The translations under genes were made by a program, and so were the position numbers. Below, one piece after another: positions 17,435 through 26,895 of a DNA stretch of 64,000 nucleotides (position 1 is its first letter; every line of letters begins with the position of its first letter). The notes beneath the pieces are model-generated. The model saw nothing but the letters and a program-made list of their open reading frames with translations. It had not been told where the DNA came from and ran no database searches. Source of the stretch: Tolypothrix sp. FACHB-123 (GTDB lineage Bacteria; Cyanobacteriota; Cyanobacteriia; Cyanobacteriales; Nostocaceae); NCBI RefSeq assembly GCF_014697075.1, contig NZ_JACJRE010000029.1, positions 38,850 through 102,849 on the forward strand, given 5' to 3'.

Positions 17435-19543
17435 ATGCTGCGAACTTTACAGCAGGAATCACCGCTAACAAAAGGTTATGCAGGTGGTAACTTGATTAAT
17501 CTCCTGCGACAACTGCAAATAGATAAATCCCAGCCAGATTTGCAGATTGATTTAAGTGGGCGCGATTTCTCTGGTTTGACTATCTGGCAAGCTTATCTTA
17601 AAGATGTCAACTTACAAGACACAAGTTTTGCTAATGGGGATTTAACTGGTTCAGTATTCACAGAAACGATGTCTAGTATTGTTTCTGTAAGATTTAGCCC
17701 TGACGGGAAATTGTTTGCTACTGGTTTAATGGCCGGCGAAATTAGGCTATGGCGCACTGCGGACACAAAACAAATTCGCATTTATACAGGTCATACTGGT
17801 TGGGTTTGGGCTTTTACCTTTAGCCTAGACAGCAAAATTTTGGCTAGCGGTAGTGCTGACTACACAGTTAAAATCTGGGACTTGGAAACAGGCCAATGTC
17901 TGAAAACACTGAAAGAACATACAAATAAAGTTTATTCAGTAGCTTTCAGTCGAGATGGTTCTGTGTTAGCTAGTGCTAGTGAAGACCAAACTATTAAAAT
18001 TTGGGATATTAATACAGGAGTTTGTCAGCAAACATTCCGCGATCATGATGGTTGGGTGTGGTCTGTCACCTTTCAACCATCTCCCACTAATAACAATAGT
18101 CCTTTACTTGCTAGTGGTAGTGCCGATTGCACAATTAAACTGTGGGATATTTCCACGGGTAAGTGTCTGAAAACATTGAGTGGTCATAGCAGTGATGTCT
18201 ACTGTGTAGCCTTCAGTCCCGATGGGCGGACAATAGCGAGTAGTAGTAGAGACCTGACTGTGAGACTGTGGGATGTGGCTACAGGTAAATGTCAGAACAT
18301 CTTGCAAGGACATAGCAAAAAAATCTACTCGGTTCGGTTTAGTCCTGATGGGCAAATTTTGGCTAGTGGTAGTGAAGATAGAACAATTAAAATCTGGGAT
18401 ATTGCACGGAGCGAATGTTTGCAAACCTTACAAGGTCATTATAGCCAAGTCTGGGCGATCGCCTTTAGCCCTGATGGTCGTACCCTGATTAGTTGTAGTG
18501 ACGACCAAACAGCTAGACTGTGGGATGTAAATACAGGAGATTGCCTCAATGTATTGCAAGGCTATACCCGTGATATTTATTCGGTAGCATTCAGTCCTAA
18601 TGGACAAATCCTCGCCAGCGGTCGGGATGACTACAGCATTAACCTGTGGAACTTAGAAACTAGCGAATGTCACAATCTCCGAGAACATCAAGGACGCATT
18701 CGTTCTGTAGCTTTTCATCCCAATGGGCAAATACTTGCTAGCGGTAGTGCTGACAATACTATTAAACTCTGGGATATCACAGATATTCGTCATGGTAAAT
18801 GTATAAAAACCCTCATCGGACATAGTAACTGGGTGTGGACTGTGGCGTTTAGTCCTGATGGGCAAACTTTAATCAGCAGTAGCGAAGACCGCAGCATTCG
18901 CATTTGGGATATCTCTAGTGGAAATTGTCTCAACAAAATCAAAGGTCATAGCCATTGGGTATGGACAGTGGCGTTTCATCCTGATGGCGATACCTTAGCC
19001 AGTGGTAGCGCTGACAGCCAAATTAAACTTTGGGATATTGCTAGCGGCGAATGTATGCAAACTTTCAACGACCATCAAGACATGATTTGGTCGGTAGCAT
19101 TCAGTCCCGATGGGCAACTTTTAGCCAGTGGTAGCGAAGATCACACTGTGAAGTTATGGAATTTGCACACAGGCACATGTCAAACCTTGACAGAACATAA
19201 TAAACCTGTATACTCAGTGGCATTTAGCCCTAATGGGCAGATTTTGGCTAGTGCAGGTGCTGATACCACTGTGATGTTATGGCAAGTAAATACAGGTGAG
19301 TGTGTAGAAATACTGAAATTGGGACATACAGCGGCGATTCGTTCTCTGGCTTTTAGTCCTGATGGTAAGTTATTGGCTAGTGGTAGCGAAGACGAAAAAA
19401 TTCAACTGTGGGATATGCAAACTTGTAGTCGAGTGCGATCGCTTAAATCTGATCGCTTATACGAACGTATGGATATCCACGGAACTACAGGCTTGACTGA
19501 CGCTGAGAGAGCTTCTTTAAAAATGTTGGGTGCTATTGATTAA
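17435..19543 (+). CDS. C-terminal part of the STAND protein: 14 WD40 repeats
   Basis: The same frame is open from 17285, and the region 17285-17435 encodes the usual linker after the winged helix (PEFINNHPLIQARSLDHIR...), so the ATG at 17435 is internal to the real gene. After a short pentapeptide-like linker (LSGRDFSGLTIWQAYLKDVNL) there are fourteen WD40 repeats of about 42 residues, each ending near L/IWD and beginning with W/VYSVAFSPDG. Together they could form two seven-bladed propellers, the sensing part of a STAND switch. The last 25 residues end with TDAERASLKMLGAI, usual for cyanobacterial members. No decay is visible apart from the frameshift, which argues for a functional full-length product or a very recent mutation. 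Confidence 0.88.
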   Translation: MLRTLQQESPLTKGYAGGNLINLLRQLQIDKSQPDLQIDLSGRDFSGLTIWQAYLKDVNLQDTSFANGDLTGSVFTETMSSIVSVRFSPDGKLFATGLMAGEIRLWRTADTKQIRIYTGHTGWVWAFTFSLDSKILASGSADYTVKIWDLETGQCLKTLKEHTNKVYSVAFSRDGSVLASASEDQTIKIWDINTGVCQQTFRDHDGWVWSVTFQPSPTNNNSPLLASGSADCTIKLWDISTGKCLKTLSGHSSDVYCVAFSPDGRTIASSSRDLTVRLWDVATGKCQNILQGHSKKIYSVRFSPDGQILASGSEDRTIKIWDIARSECLQTLQGHYSQVWAIAFSPDGRTLISCSDDQTARLWDVNTGDCLNVLQGYTRDIYSVAFSPNGQILASGRDDYSINLWNLETSECHNLREHQGRIRSVAFHPNGQILASGSADNTIKLWDITDIRHGKCIKTLIGHSNWVWTVAFSPDGQTLISSSEDRSIRIWDISSGNCLNKIKGHSHWVWTVAFHPDGDTLASGSADSQIKLWDIASGECMQTFNDHQDMIWSVAFSPDGQLLASGSEDHTVKLWNLHTGTCQTLTEHNKPVYSVAFSPNGQILASAGADTTVMLWQVNTGECVEILKLGHTAAIRSLAFSPDGKLLASGSEDEKIQLWDMQTCSRVRSLKSDRLYERMDIHGTTGLTDAERASLKMLGAID

Positions 19544-19736
19544 ACTCTAAGCTTTTCCACAATGGGTTTTGCCAAATTAAATCCAGGGTGATTAATTTTT
19601 TGTCCAGAATTGTTTTGAAGTATATGTATGTAAATACATCATATCTTTTTTGGTTAAACACAAATTAATTGTGCAAATTAATCTCAGTCCTGCATCAACC
19701 AAACAATGAAAAAAGAGTAAATTCAGGTATGTAATA

Positions 19737-21503
19737 GTGTTATTATCTCAAATTAAAAATCAACGAATAGCCACTCCTATTAATTGCATCAAAATTATAT
19801 TAATTGGTGAATTTATCAAACATAGAAGCTTTAATGGTGCCAACAAAGCCTTACCCGTTTTGGCGTCTAGTTTAGCAAATGCCGGATTTGTTCAAGTTTT
19901 ACAGTTCGATTTAGAACGTCCTGACTTGAATATTGATGATGTTTTAATAGAAGTTAGAGACGCTGATTTAATTATCTTTGCAGGTTGTTTAACAACCCAA
20001 TGGACAGAAATTGATATACATAGTCATAAGGTTTTTGGAGAACTGCAAAAATATGGTAGAGAAACTGTACCAATTTTAGTTGGGGGCTATGCTACTAAAA
20101 GTGTTGTAGATATTGCTCAAATAACCCCTTGGATTACAGCATTTTGTGATGGTGAAGGTGAAGAATCAATTGTAGAAATTGCTCATGCAGTTGCCAGAGG
20201 TACTTTCTATGAAGAAATGAAATCTTTACCGGGCTTATGTTTTATGACTCAAGATGGTGAATTTTATCGCGTTACTTCTAACGAGCATAAAAATGCCATT
20301 TTTCACCGTACCATTGCCCAAAGAGTGAATAATTTTGATGATATTGACCAAAATTTTAATTTAATTCATGTACCACAAGTACATGATATGGATATTTTTA
20401 AAGCTGCTGATGGTAAGCAATTAAAAACAGCCCAACTTTTTACCCAACGCGGGTGTCCTTGGGGATGTGGTTTCTGTAATAAAAGTAATGAAAGTAATTA
20501 TATTACTAGGTTAAGCGAAGCATCTTTTCGGCGGCAATTACAGCAATTAAAACAGCGTGGATATGAAGCTGTTTATTTAGATGTAGATACTTTTACAGTT
20601 CACGATAAAGCAGCCAAACAAGAAGCAGAAATTTTACAGGAAGAAGGCTTTGTTTGGGGTTCTAATACGCGCATCGATAAAATTAACTACGAACAGATGC
20701 GTTATTTAGTAGAACATAATTGTGTCTATATGTTTTTTGGCGTTGAGCATATTTTACCAGAAGTATCATTGGCAAATCATAAATTTAATGGCTCTATTCT
20801 CAGCCAAATTAAGCAAGCTTTTGATTATCCGGCTAAGATTGCTAGAGTTTTTCAGGATATGAATCAAGCGGGGTTACCTAGTAGTTATTTTTTAATTTTA
20901 GGCTTACCCAAAGCTAAACTCAACGCCGCAAAGACGGAAATCATGGGTTATGAACCAACCACTTTTGCAGATGATATAGAAGCAATTAGGTTTGGGATTG
21001 AAACTTGTAATCCAGATTATTTAAATTTTAATGTTCTGCGATTTATGCCAGGGAGTATGGCAGCTGATACAATTGGCGATTGTAGCTATTCTTGTGTACG
21101 TCCTTCAGGAAATCAGCCAATTACTGCTGGATATTTCTTACCCCGCGCTGTCAAGCATTATGGCTATTCCCAATCTCAAACACATGGTGTTTATCGCTTG
21201 TGTGAATCAGTGAGTGAATATCAACCGATTACAACGGCGATGAATCCCCAGCGAGTTTACGATACCATTTGCTACGCCATGCAGTTAATTAATCATAAGA
21301 TTGATTGTGGCGGTAAAGCTACAAAGTTATTTATTGATAAAAACTTGCAAGGCTTAGGTTTAGTCAGTCAAGATGAACGGGGAAGATATACGATCGCACC
21401 TTTAGAAAAATTTGCCAACATACCGCCTGCTGTTGTCAATCCCTCAAGCTTACAACTGAGAAAGCAATTGAGCGTTGAAGGCTTTAGTAATGCGATCGCG
21501 TGA
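19737..21503 (+). CDS. B12-binding-domain radical SAM protein
   Basis: Enzyme with an N-terminal cobalamin-binding-like Rossmann domain (about 15-150, with ADLIIFAGCLTTQ and VPILVGGYATKSVVD) and a radical SAM domain. The cluster motif is C-x3-C-x2-C at residues 240, 244 and 247 (RGCPWGCGFCNKS). The 588-residue length is usual for this class. The start is a GTG at 19737 with AGG nearby; no better start is seen. Substrate unknown: class members carry out methylations, ring contractions and other rearrangements on varied substrates. It is not flanked by a peptide precursor or tailoring genes. Its last 54 bases overlap the 3' end of the convergent metalloprotease gene. Confidence 0.85.
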   Translation: MLLSQIKNQRIATPINCIKIILIGEFIKHRSFNGANKALPVLASSLANAGFVQVLQFDLERPDLNIDDVLIEVRDADLIIFAGCLTTQWTEIDIHSHKVFGELQKYGRETVPILVGGYATKSVVDIAQITPWITAFCDGEGEESIVEIAHAVARGTFYEEMKSLPGLCFMTQDGEFYRVTSNEHKNAIFHRTIAQRVNNFDDIDQNFNLIHVPQVHDMDIFKAADGKQLKTAQLFTQRGCPWGCGFCNKSNESNYITRLSEASFRRQLQQLKQRGYEAVYLDVDTFTVHDKAAKQEAEILQEEGFVWGSNTRIDKINYEQMRYLVEHNCVYMFFGVEHILPEVSLANHKFNGSILSQIKQAFDYPAKIARVFQDMNQAGLPSSYFLILGLPKAKLNAAKTEIMGYEPTTFADDIEAIRFGIETCNPDYLNFNVLRFMPGSMAADTIGDCSYSCVRPSGNQPITAGYFLPRAVKHYGYSQSQTHGVYRLCESVSEYQPITTAMNPQRVYDTICYAMQLINHKIDCGGKATKLFIDKNLQGLGLVSQDERGRYTIAPLEKFANIPPAVVNPSSLQLRKQLSVEGFSNAIA

Positions 21504-24158
21504 CAGTTCCAAGTGCGCTACTGTGGAAATATCCAGGTTTTCGCTAAATTGCTGTAGCTGCTTGTCAATGGCTGTTTGTAGTTGACGCAATTCATACCAA
21601 GCCAACGTTCTACCATCTTCAGCAGCGTCAGTATGCTGTAACATCATTTCTAGCAAAATATTTAGGTGTTCCCGTTGTAAGGAACGGCGAATACTCGAAA
21701 TTTGTTTTGGTTTTTCTGGTGTGAAAATTTCTGTCCAAATACCTTTTTGTAAGGTATCAAATAGTTCGGGGATGGTTAAAGCTTCCCCTGGTGGTGTTTT
21801 TAATTCTATGTCTTGTAGGCGCGTCAGGCGATCGCTATTTAAAAGCGATCGCAGTATCCGACTTTGGAAGCGAAAAATGCGATCGTGAAGGGGATAATCT
21901 AAGCGATCGTTAGGGATGGGATTACCCCAATGTTGCCAGCGTGACGGTGCTAGCTGATTTAATAATTGAGGGGAAAAACTAAAGGCATCTTCCGCAAATA
22001 TATATTCTTGCAAATTTGTCAATGCTTGACGCTGTTTTTCTAGGGTAACGGGGACAAAAGCCCAAGAGGTGTCATCCCCAGCATGAACCCGGCGGAAGGA
22101 TTGCCCACCAATATATTGAGAAACTAAGGTAGCGTTACGAAAATAGTATCTAAGGACGCGATTAAATAAGACGCGCAAATTGCTATAGCTTTCGCCTTTG
22201 GGGAGATAACGCCGATCCAAACGTTCCCACATCAGGCGGGCATTATCCATTTGCCATTGGGAATACATTAATACATCGCTGCTCATATCCCAGAGGTTTG
22301 CTAAGGGATTGATATCCCAAATATCTTCGTCAGTGGCGTAAGATAATTCTGGCTGCGGCGATGCTAAAGCTATCTGTTCTAAAAAGCTTTTTTCTGCTTC
22401 TGGTTGCGGGCTGATTTTATAACCATATTCAATTGCCCATTCATCATAAGGCCCTATCACCCCAGGAAAATAATCACCTTGCTGTTCTCCTTGGGGAGCA
22501 ATATTCACCGGTAAATAATCCATCACCGAACCCGCTAAACCTTTGGTGTGGGTGATTTCCATGTTATTTAATTCCTGGGGCGCTAACATGGTGCTGCCAT
22601 GAAAATTATGGCGTAAACCCAGAGTATGTCCAACTTCATGGGCAATCACAGAACGCAAGTATTGATGCACATATTCCTTCATGGCTTCGCTATCGGGTGT
22701 GTTGTTCTGCAACAGCGATAACGCCAACGCCCCCATAGCTGCTTGATCTAGAGAATCTTTACCATAGCAAATTTCGGAAGAAGGCAGAAGTAGAGAATTC
22801 TTCCCTTCTGGTTTCTGGCTCACTTCGACTTCGCTCAGTGAGCGGCCACATGGGTTTTTACTGGCATTTCCATCCATCAAGGCGCGATATTCTTGCTGAA
22901 TGGAACGCACCATACCTGCATCGACGATAATATCTGCATCTAATATTTCCCCGGTGAAGGGGTTAACGCGCATCGGCCCTTTGGCAAAACCTGCATCGAG
23001 GGAATTGAACCAGCGAATAGTGTTATAACGCACATCTGCGGGGTGCCAATCAGCATCATCTGGCATTTGTCGCACTTCAATGGCATTTTGGAATCCCGCT
23101 TTAGCAAAGGCTTTGTTCCACATCAGCACGCCTTCTTGAATGGCGTCGCGGTACTCTAATGGCACAGCGTTTTCAATCCAAAACACTATCGGCTGTTTGG
23201 GTGGCGATAAAGGTGCGTGAGGATCGGTTGGTTCTAAATGCCAACGATTGATGTAACGTACAAATGGTTCTTGAGTGCGATCGCTTGAGAAATCTTGGAA
23301 GGCTGTAATAAAATATCCCACTCTATCATCAGCCATTCTCGGTAGATAACCGTTATTTTCTCGCAGTTGGGAAAAGCTGTAGTGGACTTTTAAAGAAAGT
23401 GCCCGACTATCAGGCAATGTTACTAAATTTGCTCCTTCCGGTGAGTAAAACCCGTAAATATAATCAATCTCTAGATTTTCGGGAAAACTATTAACATCAT
23501 CAAAATAAGACTTACTTCCATCTAAGCGATAATCTGCTTGTAAAGAGTATTTTAATAAGGGAGTTAAACCGGGAAAATCCTGCATCAACAGACTATCCAG
23601 GTTAATCAATATATTTTTACTCCGTGGATCGATGGTGTCTATTGGTATAGCATAAAGAACTGAATCGCTAAAAGAACGAGCAAGCGATCGCTGTTCTGGT
23701 TCGCCTGGATCTGTCCGGAATTTTACATTGCGCACAACAAAGTGCAAATTATTATTGACTCGGCGGAAATAAAAAAGAAAATCGGACAGGGGTAACCCGC
23801 TATAAATTCCACTCTCCCCCAATCCCGATTCTAAGGTTACTGTCGCTAAGTAATTTTTATTCAGCTGTTCTGGTGTCAATTCTAAATAAATGCTTCCATC
23901 TTCATGATGGCGATAAACGGTGAATAGTCCCTCTAATTTCTCCGTTCCTTTGACTATCTCTCGAAATCGTCGCCAATCTTCCTTTCTACTTTCACCAAAA
24001 ACATTGTCCGCAATGGCGATATTTTCCCATGCTGGATTTGTGGGAATTTGCGACACATCAATATTTGCAAGTTGGTTGGCGACTGCGTAATTAGTTCCTA
24101 TTAACCAGTTATACAGTAACAATAAACAGATTAAGAATTTCCCGATCCAGTATTTCAT
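21450..24158 (-). CDS. Secreted zinc-dependent metalloprotease (DUF5117/DUF4953 type)
   Basis: Large exported zincin of 902 residues. A signal peptide is visible (MKYWIGKFLICLLLLYNWL, small residues before VANQ). The catalytic motif HEVGHTLGLRHNFHGS (near residue 507) is the HExxHxxGxxH of metzincin-like peptidases, and SVMDYLPVNIAPQGE downstream contains the Met-turn-like element. The N-terminal region (GLFTVYRHHEDGSIYLEL) and the FDP-like segments match bacterial DUF5117/DUF4953 proteins. About residues 437-450 (GRSLSEVEVSQKPEG) are encoded by a copy of a dispersed repeat, inserted in frame. Its substrate is unknown. The 3' end overlaps the convergent radical SAM gene by 54 bases. Confidence 0.87.
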   Translation of the reverse strand: MKYWIGKFLICLLLLYNWLIGTNYAVANQLANIDVSQIPTNPAWENIAIADNVFGESRKEDWRRFREIVKGTEKLEGLFTVYRHHEDGSIYLELTPEQLNKNYLATVTLESGLGESGIYSGLPLSDFLFYFRRVNNNLHFVVRNVKFRTDPGEPEQRSLARSFSDSVLYAIPIDTIDPRSKNILINLDSLLMQDFPGLTPLLKYSLQADYRLDGSKSYFDDVNSFPENLEIDYIYGFYSPEGANLVTLPDSRALSLKVHYSFSQLRENNGYLPRMADDRVGYFITAFQDFSSDRTQEPFVRYINRWHLEPTDPHAPLSPPKQPIVFWIENAVPLEYRDAIQEGVLMWNKAFAKAGFQNAIEVRQMPDDADWHPADVRYNTIRWFNSLDAGFAKGPMRVNPFTGEILDADIIVDAGMVRSIQQEYRALMDGNASKNPCGRSLSEVEVSQKPEGKNSLLLPSSEICYGKDSLDQAAMGALALSLLQNNTPDSEAMKEYVHQYLRSVIAHEVGHTLGLRHNFHGSTMLAPQELNNMEITHTKGLAGSVMDYLPVNIAPQGEQQGDYFPGVIGPYDEWAIEYGYKISPQPEAEKSFLEQIALASPQPELSYATDEDIWDINPLANLWDMSSDVLMYSQWQMDNARLMWERLDRRYLPKGESYSNLRVLFNRVLRYYFRNATLVSQYIGGQSFRRVHAGDDTSWAFVPVTLEKQRQALTNLQEYIFAEDAFSFSPQLLNQLAPSRWQHWGNPIPNDRLDYPLHDRIFRFQSRILRSLLNSDRLTRLQDIELKTPPGEALTIPELFDTLQKGIWTEIFTPEKPKQISSIRRSLQREHLNILLEMMLQHTDAAEDGRTLAWYELRQLQTAIDKQLQQFSENLDISTVAHLELSRDRITKAFNAQLLSQL
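22821..22844. repeat. Dispersed repeat copy inside a coding region
   Basis: CACTTCGACTTCGCTCAGTG followed by AGCG contains the palindrome CGCTCAGTGAGCG. The 14-mer TTCGACTTCGCTCA recurs exactly (as complement) at 26827-26840, and CGACTTCGCTCA recurs at 27442-27453. Here it lies within the metalloprotease frame and adds about 8-15 residues without breaking it. Confidence 0.7.
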
Positions 24159-24999
24159 CCTTTAGTTTTCCAGCTGAAGCGATTCTCGTTTTCAGGAAAA
24201 AATGTAGATTCATGCGTTATCAGCCAGCCTTACCAATACTTCCCCAATCATTTGAATCTACGCACTCGATAAATCCACCGCAGTCTGACAAACAATTGTT
24301 TGTCAGGGAATAAATTATCCATTTATAAGATGAAATTCATTATATAGCAAGTTTTTATGTCTTTAGGTAGATATGTTCTCATACTAAAGATATAGGTTTT
24401 TTGAAGTTATATCTTGTATTTAAAAGCAAAAGACGCGCATAAATTGTATTTAGAACTACATTTAAGCGCATCAGCAATAATGACTAATTTTTCATGAGTA
24501 ACTGATAGGACTTACGCAGAAGTTACGAAACCAAGCACCTCTCACGACAAGAAAGATCAAGCATAAATGAGATTGTGTAAGATATTTTGCATCAGTCAAT
24601 CAGATATCTGCGCGTCTCCTCGCCAAGCATAATTCTGTTGCGTGAAGGTACTTTCTCTCAAGCCATATTATCGAGAGAGTGATGTCTGAAGACAAGCCGA
24701 TACGCTTTGACGCATCTGTGACGCATATTTTTTTGCACAAAAATCTCTACTATTTTATTGTTTGGCTTCTATTTTTCACTAAATCATTAATTTTCAAAAT
24801 AGACTTAATTTGCCATATTTATTATTATGTAAAACTTCAATGATAAACATTGATTAAATTCAATGATTATTTGATAGATAGAACAATAAGTCTTACTGAT
24901 AACTATCTTTATAAATTAACATTTTACGAATTGACTAGTTTGCAGTCAATATAAGAATAAGAACTTCAAATATAGAAAATATCTTTTTGGTAAAAAAAC
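24159..24999. other. Divergent intergenic region with possible mobile-element remnants
   Basis: About 840 bases between divergent genes. Around 24507-24530 is TAGGACTTACGCAGAAGTTACG, whose first part (GGACTTACGCA) resembles termini of small mobile elements common in Nostocales. Around 24600-24730 are several GCGTC/GACGC words, but I could not define paired ends or an open transposase frame. The last 170 bases form the upstream region of the flv operon and contain an inverted repeat at 24837. Confidence 0.4.
24837..24865. promoter_or_regulatory. TCAATG inverted/direct repeats upstream of flv4
   Basis: TCAATG (24837), its complement CATTGA (24848) and a second TCAATG (24860) lie about 140-160 bases before the flv4 start. 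TCAATGATAAACATTGA is a perfect inverted repeat with a 5-base centre, as LysR-type regulators bind. The half-site resembles the one I recall for NdhR/CcmR, the low-carbon regulator of flv4-2 in Synechocystis, but the reported spacing does not match exactly. Confidence 0.4.
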
Positions 25000-26730
25000 A
25001 TGGCATTACTTACACAAGCTACTCCAATTACAAATTTTTCCGGAAGATTGACGATTGAAACTGCGGAAATTGCTGCTGAAACTACTGCTATACGTTGTCT
25101 TGACTGGGATAGAGAACGTTTTGATATTGAATTTGGTTTACGGAACGGTACAACCTATAACTCGTTTTTAATTCAAGGCGAAAAAATCGCTTTAGTTGAT
25201 ACTTCTCACCGCAAATTTGAGAATTTATACCTAGAATTACTCGCTGGATTAATTGATCCTGCTGATATAGATTACTTAATTATTAGCCACACCGAACCCG
25301 ATCATAGTGGTTTAGTGAAAAATATTTTAGAATTGGCTCCTAATATCACCGTAGTTGGTGCTAAGGTGGCAATTCAATTTTTAGAAAATATTGTTCACCA
25401 GCCATTTAAATCAAAAATGGTGAAAAGTGGCGAACGTTTAGAATTAGGTAATGGGCATGAATTAGAATTTATTTCTGCGCCGAATCTACATTGGCCAGAC
25501 ACTATTTTGACCTATGACCATAAAACTAAAATTCTCTATACCTGTGATGTATTTGGAATGCATTACTGCGACGATCACACCTATGATGAGAATTTTAATG
25601 TCATCGAAGAAGATTTTAAATATTACTATGATTGCCTGATGGGGCCTAATGCACGTTCGGTTTTAGCAGCGCTAAAGCGGATTGAAAAATTAGAAATTGG
25701 CACAGTAGCGACAGGACACGGGCCTTTACTACAACACCATATTTCTGAATGGTTGGGTAGATATAGTACTTGGAGCCTAGAACAAGCAAAAACAGAAACA
25801 TTAGTAGCCATGTTTTATGCTGAAGACTATGGCTATAGCGAACAATTAGTGAGAGCGATCGCACATGGTTGTACAAAAATAGGTGTCGCCGTTGAATTAG
25901 TCGATATTAATAGTGCTGAACCTCAAGAAGTCCGGGAATTAGTCGGACAAGCTGCTGGTTTAGTAATTAGTATGCCATCCCAAAATTCAGTGACAGCACA
26001 TGCAGCGATTGGTACTATCTTAGCTGCGGCGCATCAAAAACAAACCATTGGCTTATTAGAATCAGGTGGTGGTGAAGATGAACCAGTTTATCCCTTACGC
26101 AACAAATTTCAAGAATTAGGCTTAACTGAAGGCTTTCCACCGATTTTAGTCAAAGAACATCCTACTCAATCTACAGAACAATTGTGTGAAGAAGCCGGGA
26201 CAGATTTAGGTCAATGGTTAACCCGCGATCGCACTATTAAACAAATCAAATCTATCAATACAGATTTAGAAAAAGCCCTTGGTCGCATTAGCAACGGACT
26301 ATATATTATTACAGCCAAAAAAGGCGAAGTGCAAAGTGCTATGTTTGCCTCTTGGGTTACCCAAGCTAGTCTCAATCCTTTAGGTGTAGCCATTGCTGTT
26401 TCTAAAGATAGAGCCATAGAATCTTTGATGCATGTAGGCGATCGCTTCGTGTTAAACGTCTTAGAAGAAGGCAAATATCAAAGCCTGATGAAACATTTCC
26501 TCAAGCGTTTTGCTCCCGGTGCAGATCGTTTTGCTGGTGTGAAAACTTATCCTGCAACTAATGGATCGCCCATCTTAGCTGAAGCTTTAGCTTATATGGA
26601 ATGTGAAATTACCAGCCGCATGGATTGTGGCGATCATTGGATTATTTATAGCACCGTGCAAACAGGAAGAGTCGCCAAAATAGATGGATTAACAGCAGTC
26701 CATCACCGCAAAATTGGCAATCATTATTAA
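25000..26730 (+). CDS. flv4: Flavodiiron protein, canonical diiron ligands (Flv4-type)
   Basis: Cyanobacterial class C flavodiiron protein of 576 residues: metallo-beta-lactamase-like diiron domain (about 30-260), flavodoxin domain (about 265-405, VAMFYAEDYGYSEQLVRAI) and C-terminal flavin reductase domain (about 430-576, SNGLYIITAKKGE). The canonical ligand set is present: H-x-E-x-D-H in SHTEPDHSG, then His in NLHWPDT, Asp in TCDVFG and His in GHGPL. The next genes are a four-helix membrane protein and a flavodiiron protein with degenerate ligands, which matches the order flv4-sll0218-flv2 in Synechocystis. I therefore call it Flv4 rather than Flv3. Known role: safe electron acceptor for photosystem II at low CO2. 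Confidence 0.85.
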   Translation: MALLTQATPITNFSGRLTIETAEIAAETTAIRCLDWDRERFDIEFGLRNGTTYNSFLIQGEKIALVDTSHRKFENLYLELLAGLIDPADIDYLIISHTEPDHSGLVKNILELAPNITVVGAKVAIQFLENIVHQPFKSKMVKSGERLELGNGHELEFISAPNLHWPDTILTYDHKTKILYTCDVFGMHYCDDHTYDENFNVIEEDFKYYYDCLMGPNARSVLAALKRIEKLEIGTVATGHGPLLQHHISEWLGRYSTWSLEQAKTETLVAMFYAEDYGYSEQLVRAIAHGCTKIGVAVELVDINSAEPQEVRELVGQAAGLVISMPSQNSVTAHAAIGTILAAAHQKQTIGLLESGGGEDEPVYPLRNKFQELGLTEGFPPILVKEHPTQSTEQLCEEAGTDLGQWLTRDRTIKQIKSINTDLEKALGRISNGLYIITAKKGEVQSAMFASWVTQASLNPLGVAIAVSKDRAIESLMHVGDRFVLNVLEEGKYQSLMKHFLKRFAPGADRFAGVKTYPATNGSPILAEALAYMECEITSRMDCGDHWIIYSTVQTGRVAKIDGLTAVHHRKIGNHY

Positions 26731-26885
26731 TTGGGAATGGGGCATTGGGCATTGAGGATTTGTCATTTGTCCTCCTTGTCCCCCGGTCGCCGAGCGGAGC
26801 CGAGGCGCTACCCTCTGCCAGGTTGGTGAGCGAAGTCGAACCACTGCCCTCCGCCTTCTCATAACACCGCTTCACACATTAATTG
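26731..26885. repeat. Cluster of short dispersed repeats in the flv operon
   Basis: The gap between flv4 and the membrane-protein gene is made of short repeat words: TTGGGAATGGGGCATTGGGC, CTCCTTGTCCCC, GAGCGGAGCCGAGG (26792-26805) and TGAGCGAAGTCGAA (26827-26840). Similar words fill 27409-27493. They are not coding on either strand as far as I can see. Confidence 0.65.
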
Positions 26886-26895
26886 AGAGTGCTCT

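Noticed and set aside
24500-24740. Insertion sequence or MITE in the flv4 upstream region
   Set aside because: A GGACTTACGCA word is present, but I could not find a matching inverted end, a target duplication or a transposase frame.
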